A DNA stretch of 64,000 nucleotides from Pseudomonas lini (GTDB taxonomy: Bacteria; Pseudomonadota; Gammaproteobacteria; Pseudomonadales; Pseudomonadaceae): positions 372,001 through 436,000 of the forward strand of contig NZ_JYLB01000002.1 in NCBI RefSeq assembly GCF_001042905.1. Direction: 5' to 3'. Below are positions 45,190 to 54,117 of the stretch, one piece after another (the first letter of the stretch is position 1; each line of letters opens with the position of its first letter). A model generated the notes under the pieces. That model had not been told where the DNA came from. It saw only the letters and a list, made by a program, of their open reading frames with translations, and did no database searches. The translations under genes and the position numbers were made by a program.

Positions 45190-45277
45190 ATCGCGGGCAA
45201 GCCCGCTCCCACAGGATTGAGTCGATCACACCTTTGCGATTCGACTCAGTCCTGTGGGAGCGAGGCTTGCCCGCGAT
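45190..45277. repeat. paired REP element, family B copy 8
   Basis: ATCGCGGGCAAGCCCGCTCC and complement are joined by an inner palindrome (GGATTGAGTCGA / TCGACTCAGTCC) lying between convergent genes. Confidence 0.9.
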
Positions 45278-45293
45278 AAGGGCCGCAGGACCT

Positions 45294-46148
45294 TCACTCC
45301 AGCATCTTGCTCAATAACCAACTCCCCGCCGGCCCCGGCGGATGCAGGCGCGACCACAGCGCATCGACGCACACCGGTTTCGGCCAGCCGCGCACATTCA
45401 GTTCCACCAACGAACCGGCCCCAAACCGGCCTACTAGCCAGCGGGGCAGCGGTGCCCAGCCGAAACCGCCCTGGGCCATTTCCAGCAGCATCAGGTAACT
45501 CGGTGCCGACCAGACGCGCCCCTTCGCCCGGCTTTCATACGGATTGACGATTGTCGCCAGACGCAGCTCGCGGTGCTGTTGCAGCACGTCCTGATCGATT
45601 CCCTTCAGCTTCGCCAACGGGTGAGCGTGGGACACGAACAGGGCGATTTCCGTGCGCTCGTCCACCGTCGAACTGACCAGGTCGGGTGGGTAGCTGTCTT
45701 GCATCTCAGCGAAGGCGACATGCGCTCGGCCGCGTTGTACCAGCGCCACCAGGTCATCGCATTCGGCGATCAGGCATTCAAGTTCCAGATCTGGATAACG
45801 CTGCTCGAAAGCACTGAGCGCCGCTTCGAAACGGTCGGACTGATAAGTGTCGGAAATCGCCACGGTCAGCTTCGGCTCGACGCCTTGAGACAGTTGGCTG
45901 GCGGTCATTTCCAGACGGCTGGTGGCGGCCAGAATCTCCTCGGCCCGCTGCAGCATGACGTGCCCGGCCGGAGTCAGGCTCGGCTTGCGACTGCTGCGGT
46001 CGAAGAGGGCAAGATTCAGATCGATTTCCAGGCTGGCCACGGCGGCGCTGATGGTCGACTGACTGCGACCGAGTTTGCGCGCCGCGGCGGAAAACGAGCC
46101 TTGAGTCGCCGCCTGGACAAACGCCAGCAACACTTCGTGGGAAGCCAT
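45294..46148 (-). CDS. LysR family regulator of the adjacent PACE transporter gene
   Basis: A 284-residue LTTR. The HTH region is LLAFVQAATQGSFSAAARKL with RSQSTISAAVASLEIDLNLA. The effector domain begins near residue 87 (EPKLTVAISDTYQSDRFEAA). It is divergent from the PACE efflux gene at 46238 and shares with it a 90-bp region carrying the dyad at 46192. LysR-type regulators next to PACE pumps, as with AceR/AceI of Acinetobacter, respond to the pump substrate. Confidence 0.85.
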   Translation of the reverse strand: MASHEVLLAFVQAATQGSFSAAARKLGRSQSTISAAVASLEIDLNLALFDRSSRKPSLTPAGHVMLQRAEEILAATSRLEMTASQLSQGVEPKLTVAISDTYQSDRFEAALSAFEQRYPDLELECLIAECDDLVALVQRGRAHVAFAEMQDSYPPDLVSSTVDERTEIALFVSHAHPLAKLKGIDQDVLQQHRELRLATIVNPYESRAKGRVWSAPSYLMLLEMAQGGFGWAPLPRWLVGRFGAGSLVELNVRGWPKPVCVDALWSRLHPPGPAGSWLLSKMLE

Positions 46149-46191
46149 GGACTATCGCCTTGATCGATGGTTATTGGTTATGAAGTATCGG

Positions 46192-46208
46192 CATGATGAC
46201 AGATCATG
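46192..46208. promoter_or_regulatory. candidate LysR operator CATGAT-N5-ATCATG
   Basis: A perfect 6-bp dyad containing the T-N11-A arrangement typical of LTTR sites lies between the divergent LysR and PACE genes, 30 bp before the PACE start. Confidence 0.55.
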
Positions 46209-46237
46209 GCAACCACAGTCACTCAGGGAGTCTGGCC

Positions 46238-46672
46238 ATGAGCGCCAACAAATCCATTTCTGAACGAATTTTCCAGGCCATCGGTTTCGAACTGCTGGCG
46301 ATATTGATCTGTACCCCGCTGCTGGCCTGGATCATGGACAAACCCATGCTGGAAATGGGCGCGGTAACCATGGCCATTGCAGCCCTTGCCCTGGCCTGGA
46401 ACGTGGTCTTCAACGGCCTGTTCGACCGGTTGCTCAAGCGCTTTGCCATTGTGCGTAACGCGTGGGTCCGCGTGGTGCATGCGCTGTTGTTCGAGGGCGG
46501 TCTGGTCGCGTTCGGCGTGCCGTTGATTGCCTGGTGGTTGCAGGTCAGCCTGTGGCAGGCGTTCTTGCTGGACATCGGCGTACTGCTGTTTTTCCTGCCG
46601 TACACCTACGTATACCACTGGGGTTACGACGTGGTGCGTGAGCGGTGGGTGATGGCTCGCGCAGTTCGCTAA
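46238..46672 (+). CDS. PACE family efflux transporter
   Basis: A 144-residue membrane protein with four helices in two BTP (bacterial transmembrane pair) repeats: ISERIFQAIGFELLAILICT at the start and VRVVHALLFEGGLVAFGVPL in the second half. The conserved E of GFELLA and the NxxxDR segment FNGLFDRLLKR fit PACE pumps, which export biguanides, acriflavine or short diamines. AGGGAG precedes the ATG at 46238. Confidence 0.88.
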   Translation: MSANKSISERIFQAIGFELLAILICTPLLAWIMDKPMLEMGAVTMAIAALALAWNVVFNGLFDRLLKRFAIVRNAWVRVVHALLFEGGLVAFGVPLIAWWLQVSLWQAFLLDIGVLLFFLPYTYVYHWGYDVVRERWVMARAVR

Positions 46673-46702
46673 TGAGAGGGCTCCCTCGCCACAGGTTTGG
46701 CC

Positions 46703-47461
46703 TTACAGAAACATCCCGCCTGAAGCCTCGATGCGCTGCCCGTTGATCCACTGGCCACCCGGAGCCAGCAGCAGCGCAATCGCGGCCCCGATATCATCCG
46801 GCTTACCCACGCGCCCCAGCGCTGTATTGCCAGCGATGAAGCTGTTCACGTCATTGTTATCGCGCACCGTCCCACCGCCGAAATCGGTTTCGATGGCACC
46901 CGGCGCCAACGTATTCACGGCGATGTTGCGCGCACCGAGTTCCTTGGCCTGGTAACGCGTCAGCACTTCCATCGCGCCCTTCATCGCCGCGTAGGCGCCG
47001 TAACCCGGCAAGCTGAAACGGGTCAGACCGCTGGAAATATTGACGATGCGCCCACCGTCAGCCATCAACGGCAGCAGGCTTTGAGTGAGGAAAAACGGTC
47101 CCTTCAAATGGATGCTCATCAACAGATCGAATTGCGCCACCGTGGTGTCGATAAAGTTCGCGTGCACGCCGATACCGGCGTTGTTGATCAGAAAGTCGAA
47201 ACGCTGGCGATCGAAGTTCTGGCGCAACATCTCCCCCACCTGAGTGCTGAAGTCGGCGAAGCGTTCGCTCTGGCCGACGTCGAGTTGCAGCATGACGGTG
47301 CGCCCTCCCAGGTTTTCAATCTCCGCGACCAGTGCCTGCGCGTCCTCGGCCTGGCTGTTGTAGGTACCGATGATGTCGATGCCTTGGGTTGCCAGGTGCA
47401 GGGCAGCGCTTTTGCCAAGGCCGCGGCTGGCGCCGGTGATCAGTGCGATTTTACGGTTCAT
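46703..47461 (-). CDS. short-chain dehydrogenase/reductase
   Basis: A 252-residue classical SDR: cofactor motif TGASRGLGKSAALHL (residues 10-24), NNAGIGVHANF, catalytic Ser in VNISSGLTRF and the YxxxK in YGAYAAMKGAMEVL. Thr-Gly-x3-Gly-x-Gly binding and the residues after beta-2 (TYNSQ) suggest NADP. Substrate unknown. It is divergent from a LysR gene at 47583 with a strong dyad in between. Confidence 0.88.
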   Translation of the reverse strand: MNRKIALITGASRGLGKSAALHLATQGIDIIGTYNSQAEDAQALVAEIENLGGRTVMLQLDVGQSERFADFSTQVGEMLRQNFDRQRFDFLINNAGIGVHANFIDTTVAQFDLLMSIHLKGPFFLTQSLLPLMADGGRIVNISSGLTRFSLPGYGAYAAMKGAMEVLTRYQAKELGARNIAVNTLAPGAIETDFGGGTVRDNNDVNSFIAGNTALGRVGKPDDIGAAIALLLAPGGQWINGQRIEASGGMFL

Positions 47462-47503
47462 GGGACTTCCTCAAGAGCGGTGAGTGATGATGTGGAGGAA
47501 GTT

Positions 47504-47530
47504 TATTTATCCGCCATAGGGTGATAAATA
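47504..47530. promoter_or_regulatory. candidate LysR operator TATTTATC-N11-GATAAATA
   Basis: A perfect 8-bp dyad with an 11-base centre is a near-ideal LTTR T-N11-A site. It is 43 bp upstream of the SDR start and 53 bp upstream of the LysR start. Confidence 0.65.
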
Positions 47531-47582
47531 GGCTGGAATCGGAATCACTGGTCGGTTAATCCGAACAATAGAAGGTCGACCC

Positions 47583-48479
47583 ATGAACAAACTGGAACTG
47601 CTGCGCACCTTCGTCCGTGTCAGCGAAATGTCGAGTTTTACCCTCGCGGGTGAAAGTCTGGGGCTGCCCAGGTCTACGGTGTCCGAGCACGTCCAGGCCC
47701 TGGAAATGCTGCTGGGCACACGTCTGCTGCAACGCACCACGCGCAAGGTTCAGGCAACCCAGGACGGCGTAGTGCTATACGAACGCAGCAAGGATTTGCT
47801 TTCGCACATGGACGAAATCGAAGGGCTGTTTCGCCAGGACGCAGCTTCACTCATCGGGCGGATTCGCATCGACATGCCAAACATTCTGGCACGCCGGGTG
47901 GTAATGCCACGTCTGCCGGAATTCATGGCAAAACACCCCAATCTGGAACTGGAGATCAGCAGCACCGATCGCCGGGTCGATTTGCTCAGCGAAGGGTTTG
48001 ATTGTGTGGTGCGGGTCGGCACGCAACCGGATCAATCGGTGGTCGCTCGCCACCTCTGCGACTTTGCGATGGCCAACTGCGCCAGTCCCGCATATTTGCA
48101 GCGCTATGGCATACCCGTAACGCTCGAGGATTTGGCGCAGCATCGGCTGGTCCATTACGTCGGCGTACTGGGTGCGCGGTCGGAAGGTTTTCTGTACGAG
48201 GAGGAGGGCAAGCTGCATCGAGTGTCGATGGCCGGCAGCGTGACGGTGAACAACACCGATGCTTATGAATCGGCGTGTCTGGGTGGTTTCGGTTTGATTC
48301 AGGCGCCGATGATAGGCATGAAACCGTACCTGCTCAGTGGTGAGCTGGTCGCGGTATTACCGCAGCTCAGCGCTCCGGCTCTGGAAGTCTCGCTGCTCTA
48401 TGCCCGGCAACGGCATTTACCGTTACGGGTCAGGGCGTTCATGGAGTGGCTGGGGCAAATCATCCTGTCCAACACATGA
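47583..48479 (+). CDS. LysR family regulator of the adjacent SDR gene
   Basis: A 298-residue LTTR. The HTH is LLRTFVRVSEMSSFTLAGES with LPRSTVSEHVQALEMLLGTR. The effector domain begins at about residue 92 (GRIRIDMPNILARRVVMPRL), close to the CrgA/AphB-like subgroup. It most likely controls the divergent SDR gene through the dyad at 47504. Confidence 0.87.
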   Translation: MNKLELLRTFVRVSEMSSFTLAGESLGLPRSTVSEHVQALEMLLGTRLLQRTTRKVQATQDGVVLYERSKDLLSHMDEIEGLFRQDAASLIGRIRIDMPNILARRVVMPRLPEFMAKHPNLELEISSTDRRVDLLSEGFDCVVRVGTQPDQSVVARHLCDFAMANCASPAYLQRYGIPVTLEDLAQHRLVHYVGVLGARSEGFLYEEEGKLHRVSMAGSVTVNNTDAYESACLGGFGLIQAPMIGMKPYLLSGELVAVLPQLSAPALEVSLLYARQRHLPLRVRAFMEWLGQIILSNT

Positions 48480-48802
48480 CCTATGGGAGCCTGCCAGTGG
48501 TGTCGGCGTCGAAGTTGCCGACCTTGTTCTTCCGAACGCCACCGCGCCGCTCGAAAGCAACACCCCCAGAAAGTTGAAGACCCAGACCAGGCCACGGCGA
48601 AATTCGGCGGCGTCCATCCGATATTGGGGTTTCACAATACCTGTGGCGAGGGGGCTTGTCGGAACGCCGCACCGCCCCGTTCGGCTGCGAAGCAGTCGTA
48701 AACCAGAGAATGCGGTCTGACTGACGAAACCGGATAGGGGCCGCTGCGCAGCCCAACGGGGGCAAGCCCCCTCGCCACAATGTATCAGTGGGGCCGAAGG
48801 AT
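48480..48802. repeat. gene-free stretch with a wide-spaced REP pair (copy 11) and a possible gene remnant
   Basis: TGTGGCGAGGGGGCTTG at 48642 and its complement CAAGCCCCCTCGCCACA ending at 48779 flank about 105 bases, which include GTTCGGCTGCGAAGCAGTCG. Leftward of it, a reverse-strand frame from ATG 48617 encodes 64 residues with one hydrophobic stretch (LVWVFNFLGVLLSSGAVAFG) and ends inside the LysR gene. That frame may be a remnant of a membrane protein or chance. Confidence 0.55.
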
Positions 48803-49825
48803 TCAATAATCCTGGCGCTTGCGAAACGCCCAGCGTCCGGCAATCAGGGTAAATGTCGCGACCAGCGCCACTAGAATCCAGAACCCCTCTGGATCGCCGG
48901 AAAGCGGCACGCCGCCGACGTTCATGCCGAAGAAACCGGCAATGATGTTGATCGGCAGCGCCAGCACCGTGACCACGGTCAGCGTGAACAGCGTGCGGTT
49001 GCTCTGTTCGTTGAGGTTGGCGGCGATTTCTTCCTGCAACAGCTTGATCCGTTCACCGAGGGCCGTGAGGTCGTTGATGATTAGCGCAAACTCCTCGGTG
49101 GACTTGCGCAGCTCCTTGACGTCCTCCTTCTGCAACCATTGCGGCGGGCGATTGAGCAGGCGCAGCAACGAGCCCGGCTCCAGCGCCAGCAACCGTTGCA
49201 GGCGCACCAGCACGCGGCGATTGGCGCCCAGCTCAGCGCGGTTGTTCGAGAGCCGCGAAGACAGCAACTCATCTTCGATCTGATCGACACTGAGGCTGGT
49301 CTTGCGCACGATCTGCGTCAGCACTTCACCCTGATCGCGCAGCAAATGCACCAGCAGCTCCAGCGGCGAGCGAAAACATTCACCGGCCTTCACCGAAGAA
49401 CGCAACTTGTCCACCGAGTGCAGCGGTTGCAGGCGCGCGCTGATGATCAGCCGACTGCGGGCACAGACCCACAGCGTCGAGACATCCGAAGAGACCATGC
49501 TGCTGAGGTTGAACACCACGTCGTTGACCACCGCCAGCAACGCCGAATCGACATGCTCGATGCGCGTCGAGCGAGAACCTTCATGCAACGCTTCGAAAAA
49601 TTCATCGGGCAAGGCCAGATGGCTTTTCATCCAGCGCTCGCACGCCGCATGGGCCAGGTTCAGGTGCAGCCAGAGGAATTCGTCGCTGTCCTCAGGTTGT
49701 TGCAGGCAGTGCAGCGCCTTGGCCGAATCAATCTCTCGGCCACGCTCGCCGGGGCGAAAACTGAAGCCGTAAAGCAGGCCGAACAGGTCGGAATCACGAT
49801 GGCGCTGGTCGATGCTGTGGTTCAT
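48803..49825 (-). CDS. zntB: zinc transporter ZntB (CorA family)
   Basis: A 340-residue CorA-superfamily protein. The long acidic N-terminal cytoplasmic domain is followed by two C-terminal helices, with the pore motif GMN at residues 300-302 (FFGMNVGGVPLSGDPEGFW) between them. This pattern and size match ZntB, a pentameric zinc transporter, more than CorA itself. Positively charged RKRQDY ends the protein. Confidence 0.87.
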   Translation of the reverse strand: MNHSIDQRHRDSDLFGLLYGFSFRPGERGREIDSAKALHCLQQPEDSDEFLWLHLNLAHAACERWMKSHLALPDEFFEALHEGSRSTRIEHVDSALLAVVNDVVFNLSSMVSSDVSTLWVCARSRLIISARLQPLHSVDKLRSSVKAGECFRSPLELLVHLLRDQGEVLTQIVRKTSLSVDQIEDELLSSRLSNNRAELGANRRVLVRLQRLLALEPGSLLRLLNRPPQWLQKEDVKELRKSTEEFALIINDLTALGERIKLLQEEIAANLNEQSNRTLFTLTVVTVLALPINIIAGFFGMNVGGVPLSGDPEGFWILVALVATFTLIAGRWAFRKRQDY

Positions 49826-50098
49826 GAGGTCTCGCTGGAGGAGGCGCCTGTCGCGGGTTTCACAGGTTCACTTGAGCCCCATCATCGCAACGTAGTTTGA
49901 AGGTTTTGTGACAGTTGAATGGCGCCGGAAATCCGCCTCCTACCGGTGGTCGGAAGGGCTCAAGAAAGGCTCTGGCCCGCCGATGTGGGTGATGTTGATC
50001 TTCCGATTCTGGTGGTGAACCAGTGTCGCTGACAGGGATGTCTGGACATCTTGCACCCCACTTGGGCGTGCCTTATCCCTGTCATGAGATATCACTCG

Positions 50099-51724
50099 AT
50101 GTTTTTGCAAAAATCCCTGAGAGCGCAAATCCTCGCGCTGTTGAGCGGCAGTCTGTTGGCGATGTTGCTGATCGCTTTGGCCTGCTTTCACTTTCTGTCC
50201 AGCGGCGTTCAGAGCTACGCGAACCTGATCGAAGGTCCGTTGCGCACGTCGCAATTGATCGATGAAGCCAACCTGCAATTCAAGGTGCAGGTTCAGGAGT
50301 GGAAGAACGTTCTGCTGCGCGGCAAGGAACCTGCGAACCTGGACAAATACTGGAAGCAGTTCGAGGACCGCCAGCGCGACGTGCAGGGCATCCTCGGTGA
50401 ACTGGCCGGGCAGAAGGGCATCGAGCCGCAACTCAAGACTCGCATCGAGCGTCTGCGTGAAGAGCATCGTGTATTAGGAGCGGCCTATCAGAAGGGTCGT
50501 GATGCCTACGTGTCGGCCGGTGCCGACCCTGCGGCCGGCGACAACGCGGTCAAAGGCGTGGACCGTGCCGCCAGCGAGCAGATGAATGAACTGGTCAGCG
50601 AACTGCGCAAGCAGAGCATCGAGCAATCGAAGCTGATCAGTGCCAGCGCCGATCAGACGGTGTTGTTGGGGCTCGTGGTGATGCTGGTGTCGGGTCTGCT
50701 GATTGGCCTGTTGAGTCTGTGGCTGGTCAACCGCAACCTGGTGGAGCCGATCCGTAAACTGATCGACTATGTGGCACAGCTCAGCCAAGGGCGCCTCGCC
50801 GAGCGCGTGGCCAGCACCCGTCAGGACGAGTTGGGCAACCTGGCCAAGGCCGCCAACACCTTGCGTGATTTCCTCGCCGAAACCTTCAGCCGTTTGCAGC
50901 GCAGTGCTATGGATCTGGACAGCGCCAGCGGCGAGTTGAACTCGATTGCCGGCCTCATGGCCAGCGGCACCAACGAGCAGTTCAACCGCACCGATCAGGT
51001 GGCCACGGCGATGAACGAAATGTCCGCCACCGCGCAAGAAGTCGCGCGCCACGCAGCCGACGCAGCACGTGCGGCTGATGACGCTGACCAGTCCGCGCAG
51101 CAGGGCGAAAAAGTCATGCAGGGCACGATTCACACCATCACCCAAATGCGCGGCGAAATCGCCAACACCGCCACGGTCATCCGTCGTCTGGAAGCCGACA
51201 GTGGGCGCATCGGTAAAGTGCTGGAAGTGATTCGCGGCATCGCCGAACAGACCAACCTGCTGGCGCTCAACGCCGCCATCGAAGCGGCCCGCGCCGGTGA
51301 GGCCGGGCGTGGTTTCGCGGTGGTCGCCGATGAAGTACGCAGCCTGGCCCAGCGCACGGCGGCGTCGATCATCGAGATCAACCAGATCATTCAAACCGTG
51401 CAAACCGGTGCGGTGGACGCGGCCCAGGCAATCGAAAGCGGCCAGTCGCGCAGCGAAGAAAGTGTCGAGCAAGTGACCCAGGCCGGCGCCATGCTCGAGC
51501 GCATCACCCATGCCGTGGAAGCCATTCGCGACATGAACCGCCAGATCGCCACCGCCGCCGAAGAGCAGACCTCGGTGGCCGAAGATATCTCGCGCAACCT
51601 CACCGAAATCACCAGCATCGCCAGCACCAATCTGGACAACGTGCAGCGCACCGAAGCGGCCAGTCACAATCTGCACGGCTTGTCGGGGCAGTTGAATGAA
51701 GTGACGGCGCGGTTGAGCGCCTAG
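50099..51724 (+). CDS. methyl-accepting chemotaxis protein
   Basis: A 541-residue chemoreceptor. Helix 1 is [20 protein letters not shown], followed by a periplasmic four-helix-type ligand domain of about 155 residues ([25 protein letters not shown]). Helix 2 is [20 protein letters not shown], then a HAMP domain. The signalling hairpin contains [20 protein letters not shown]. Alternative in-frame ATG is at 50084; the 270 bp before it hold no gene but a 14-bp dyad GATGTC-tg-GACATC (50037-50050). The ligand is unknown, and there is no C-terminal CheR pentapeptide. Confidence 0.9.
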   Translation: MFLQKSLRAQILALLSGSLLAMLLIALACFHFLSSGVQSYANLIEGPLRTSQLIDEANLQFKVQVQEWKNVLLRGKEPANLDKYWKQFEDRQRDVQGILGELAGQKGIEPQLKTRIERLREEHRVLGAAYQKGRDAYVSAGADPAAGDNAVKGVDRAASEQMNELVSELRKQSIEQSKLISASADQTVLLGLVVMLVSGLLIGLLSLWLVNRNLVEPIRKLIDYVAQLSQGRLAERVASTRQDELGNLAKAANTLRDFLAETFSRLQRSAMDLDSASGELNSIAGLMASGTNEQFNRTDQVATAMNEMSATAQEVARHAADAARAADDADQSAQQGEKVMQGTIHTITQMRGEIANTATVIRRLEADSGRIGKVLEVIRGIAEQTNLLALNAAIEAARAGEAGRGFAVVADEVRSLAQRTAASIIEINQIIQTVQTGAVDAAQAIESGQSRSEESVEQVTQAGAMLERITHAVEAIRDMNRQIATAAEEQTSVAEDISRNLTEITSIASTNLDNVQRTEAASHNLHGLSGQLNEVTARLSA

Positions 51725-51929
51725 TGAAAATGGCCGTGTACGGCGGGGTCGTGGTCAGTACTTCGGCATGAGATTCCGGCCAGCAGGCATGACCGTTGGT
51801 CGGGTTCGTCGTTTCGAACCCCTTGATTCAGAGGGTACCTGTTAGTTCTGGCAGTAGACGAAATGGAGGTGTCAGCGTCTGATCGCGTTGCCAGCGCAGT
51901 GGCGCTGCTTAACCTACAGGGAGCGTGTC

Positions 51930-52274
51930 ATGTCTATTGATCGGGTATTGAGCAAGTTGCATATTAACGGAATGACCCCGTTAGTTGGATACGACGGGCA
52001 AGTTGCCGAACCTTCCTTGCCTATCGGTTTGCGGGCGAAAGTAGAAGGTAATCAGGGTTATGAAAACGGTGATTCGCTAACCGTGTTTTGGAACGATATA
52101 AAGGTGTTCGAACATTCCATCACTGAAGTCGAAATCCCAAATGGTGTGCTCTTTCAAGTCGAGAAGCGTTTCATAACGCTAGGTGATGTGGACGCCTACT
52201 ACATGATCATCAGTAGCAATGGAAATAGCGTTCGTTCCCCCTTTCTGAAATTGAAGGTCAATCCTGCCGCGTAG
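51930..52274 (+). CDS. stand-alone Ig-like beta-domain protein
   Basis: A 114-residue protein of no named family. PIGLRAKVEGNQGYENGDSL-TVFW and VDAYYMIISSNGNSVRSPFL match the alternating pattern of the repeated beta-sandwich domains of large Pseudomonas surface or insecticidal proteins. Here there is one domain, no signal peptide and no neighbour of that kind. AGGGAG precedes the ATG. Base composition is lower in GC than its neighbours. Its end overlaps the leftward histidine kinase by 17 bases. Confidence 0.7.
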   Translation: MSIDRVLSKLHINGMTPLVGYDGQVAEPSLPIGLRAKVEGNQGYENGDSLTVFWNDIKVFEHSITEVEIPNGVLFQVEKRFITLGDVDAYYMIISSNGNSVRSPFLKLKVNPAA

Positions 52275-53487
52275 GGTTTTCTATGGCGGCAAGCACAGGA
52301 AAGCTGAAGTTGAATAGCGTGCCTTTTTGCTCTATCGAGCTGACCTCCAGTTTCCCGCCATGGGACTGCGCAATCTGACTGGCAATGTACAACCCCAACC
52401 CGAGGCCGACCTGCGGTGTTGCGCCGGTTGGTTTCGAGTAGGGCTGGAACAGGTGCGGCAGCGCATCCTCGGCAATTAGCCCCTGGTTCTTCACGCTCAA
52501 CACAAAGTGTCCATCTTCAACCTGCGCACTGACCTCAACCGGGCCTTCGGGAGTTCCGTGGACAACGGCGTTCGCCAGCAGATTGGAGAGCAACTGCGCG
52601 ACCCGTTCGCGATCGCAATGAATGTTGCTCAAGTCGCCAATCGACGACTGAATGATGCGTCTAGGGTGAATGCTCTGGATCTCGGAGATCACATGCCGCA
52701 ACGCATCCTCCAGGTCCGGGCACGGCTCTATATTTACGGGAATGCCTCGGCCCAGTGAGCCCCGCGCAAAGTCCAGCACATCGTCCACCAGTTTGGTCGC
52801 CCGTCGGGCGCTGGTGAGGATGTGCCGGGCCCGTTGCTCATTCGCCGGGTCGGAGACTTTGCGCAGGAGCATTTCGGCGCCGGCGCTGATGGCGAACAAG
52901 GGGTTGCGCAGGTCATGGCCGAGCACGGCGATGAATTGTTCAGGCAGCTCGGTGGTTTTGCGTTCCTTGATCAGCGCCGCTTCGGTCCGTTGCAGGTTTT
53001 CTTCGGCTTCGATCTGCAGCGCGAGCATTCGGGCGAACGACTCCATGGTGCTCTGGATCGTGCTGGACTTGAGTGGCGCAGGGTTAGGATCAAGGGCACA
53101 AAGGGTGCCGAAAAAGCGCCCGTCAGTGCGCAATATCGGGACGGCAATGTAGCTTTCGAATGGATGGGCCTGAGGCGTGTGGTGATTGCGGTAGAGCGGA
53201 TCTTCACTGGCCTTGTCAATCACCACCGAGTGGTGGCCCTGGCGAATTTCGTTACACAGGGTGGACACCAAGTCCAGCTCATCGCCCACCTGCAAACCGA
53301 AATCCAGTCGATCAAGCACCGCGCAGGCAGTCCAGGCCTCCTCGGTAACACGGGCCACCGCTGCGAACCGCAAACCGGTCAACTCACTGATCACCTGAAG
53401 AATCGCCGGCACCGCGCTGATCCGGCTGATTGTGGCGATGTCTGCTGCCGCTGTTTGCCCCATATCCGTGGTTCTCTGCTTCAACAT
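52258..53487 (-). CDS. GAF-domain sensor histidine kinase
   Basis: A 409-residue cytoplasmic kinase: N-terminal GAF domain (residues about 20-165; VISELTGLRFAAVARVTEEA, SYIAVPILRTDGRFFGTLCA), dimerisation/phosphorylation domain with His191 in VLGHDLRNPL, and an ATPase domain with LLSNLLANAVVHGTP and VGLGLGLYIASQIAQSHGG. No response regulator is adjacent. GAF similarity to bacteriophytochrome-like kinases does not include a visible chromophore Cys. An alternative start is ATG 53463. Confidence 0.88.
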   Translation of the reverse strand: MLKQRTTDMGQTAAADIATISRISAVPAILQVISELTGLRFAAVARVTEEAWTACAVLDRLDFGLQVGDELDLVSTLCNEIRQGHHSVVIDKASEDPLYRNHHTPQAHPFESYIAVPILRTDGRFFGTLCALDPNPAPLKSSTIQSTMESFARMLALQIEAEENLQRTEAALIKERKTTELPEQFIAVLGHDLRNPLFAISAGAEMLLRKVSDPANEQRARHILTSARRATKLVDDVLDFARGSLGRGIPVNIEPCPDLEDALRHVISEIQSIHPRRIIQSSIGDLSNIHCDRERVAQLLSNLLANAVVHGTPEGPVEVSAQVEDGHFVLSVKNQGLIAEDALPHLFQPYSKPTGATPQVGLGLGLYIASQIAQSHGGKLEVSSIEQKGTLFNFSFPVLAAIENPTRQD

Positions 53488-53575
53488 GCCGAATGGTTTT
53501 GAGGGATTCTAGCGGGCTTGCGCGAATTGTCGCGGCTTCGTTCGTCGCTTCAGCGAACGGCCTGATGCCGAACGC

Positions 53576-53612
53576 AAAAAAGCCGCACGACCCGAAGATC
53601 GTGCGGCTTTTT
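53576..53612. terminator. strong bidirectional terminator after the PepSY gene
   Basis: AAAAAGCCGCACGA and TCGTGCGGCTTTTT form a perfect 14-bp stem with an 8-base loop, with A- and T-tracts at both ends. It is 10 bases after the PepSY gene end. Confidence 0.92.
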
Positions 53613-53621
53613 GCAGATGAA

Positions 53622-53927
53622 TCACTTGTCTTGTTTGTCGCTCAAAACCTTGCCGGTAGCGGCGTCGAAGTCCACATCCCACTCGGTGCCGTCAGCCATG
53701 CGCAGTTCAACTTCATATTCGTAGCCGTTGAAGTGGTTATCCAGGTCGGTGTCGGTAATCGTGGCGCCCGGGTGCAACTTCAGGGCGGCCTGGTTCATTT
53801 CTTCCAGAGGTTTGATCTTGCCACTCTTGACCAACTCAGGGATCTGGTCGACGCGAACGTCAGCCTGGGCCAGGCCAGCGGTGAGGGTCAGGGCAGCAGC
53901 GGTGAACAGGGCAGTTAAAGTTTTCAT
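53622..53927 (-). CDS. exported PepSY domain protein
   Basis: A 101-residue protein with a signal peptide (MKTLTALFTAAALTLTAGLAQA) and one PepSY domain (ALKLHPGATITDTDLDNHFN, YEYEVELRMADGTEWDVDFD). It is periplasmic. PepSY domains are thought to restrain peptidases or act in metal and envelope homeostasis. A GAAAGAACTTC stretch precedes the ATG at 53927. It stands alone between the kinase gene and glpQ. Confidence 0.85.
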   Translation of the reverse strand: MKTLTALFTAAALTLTAGLAQADVRVDQIPELVKSGKIKPLEEMNQAALKLHPGATITDTDLDNHFNGYEYEVELRMADGTEWDVDFDAATGKVLSDKQDK

Positions 53928-54020
53928 GAAGTTCTTTCCTTGGATGAGCTGTTTAAGTGGGATCAGGTTAATCGGTGTAACTTAATCCACCCTTAAATTC
54001 CCTTTGCCTGAACCAATGTC

Positions 54021-54086
54021 ATCGCGGGCAAGCCACGCTCCCACAGGTTTTGCGCGGACCTTGTGGGAGCGTGGCTTGCCCGCGAT
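54021..54086. repeat. paired REP element, family B copy 9
   Basis: ATCGCGGGCAAGCCACGCTC and complement flank only 17 bases, making the tightest of the family B pairs. It lies between two leftward genes. Confidence 0.9.
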
Positions 54087-54117
54087 GGAGACGACGCGGT
54101 GTCGTGTCTGGTGCCGA

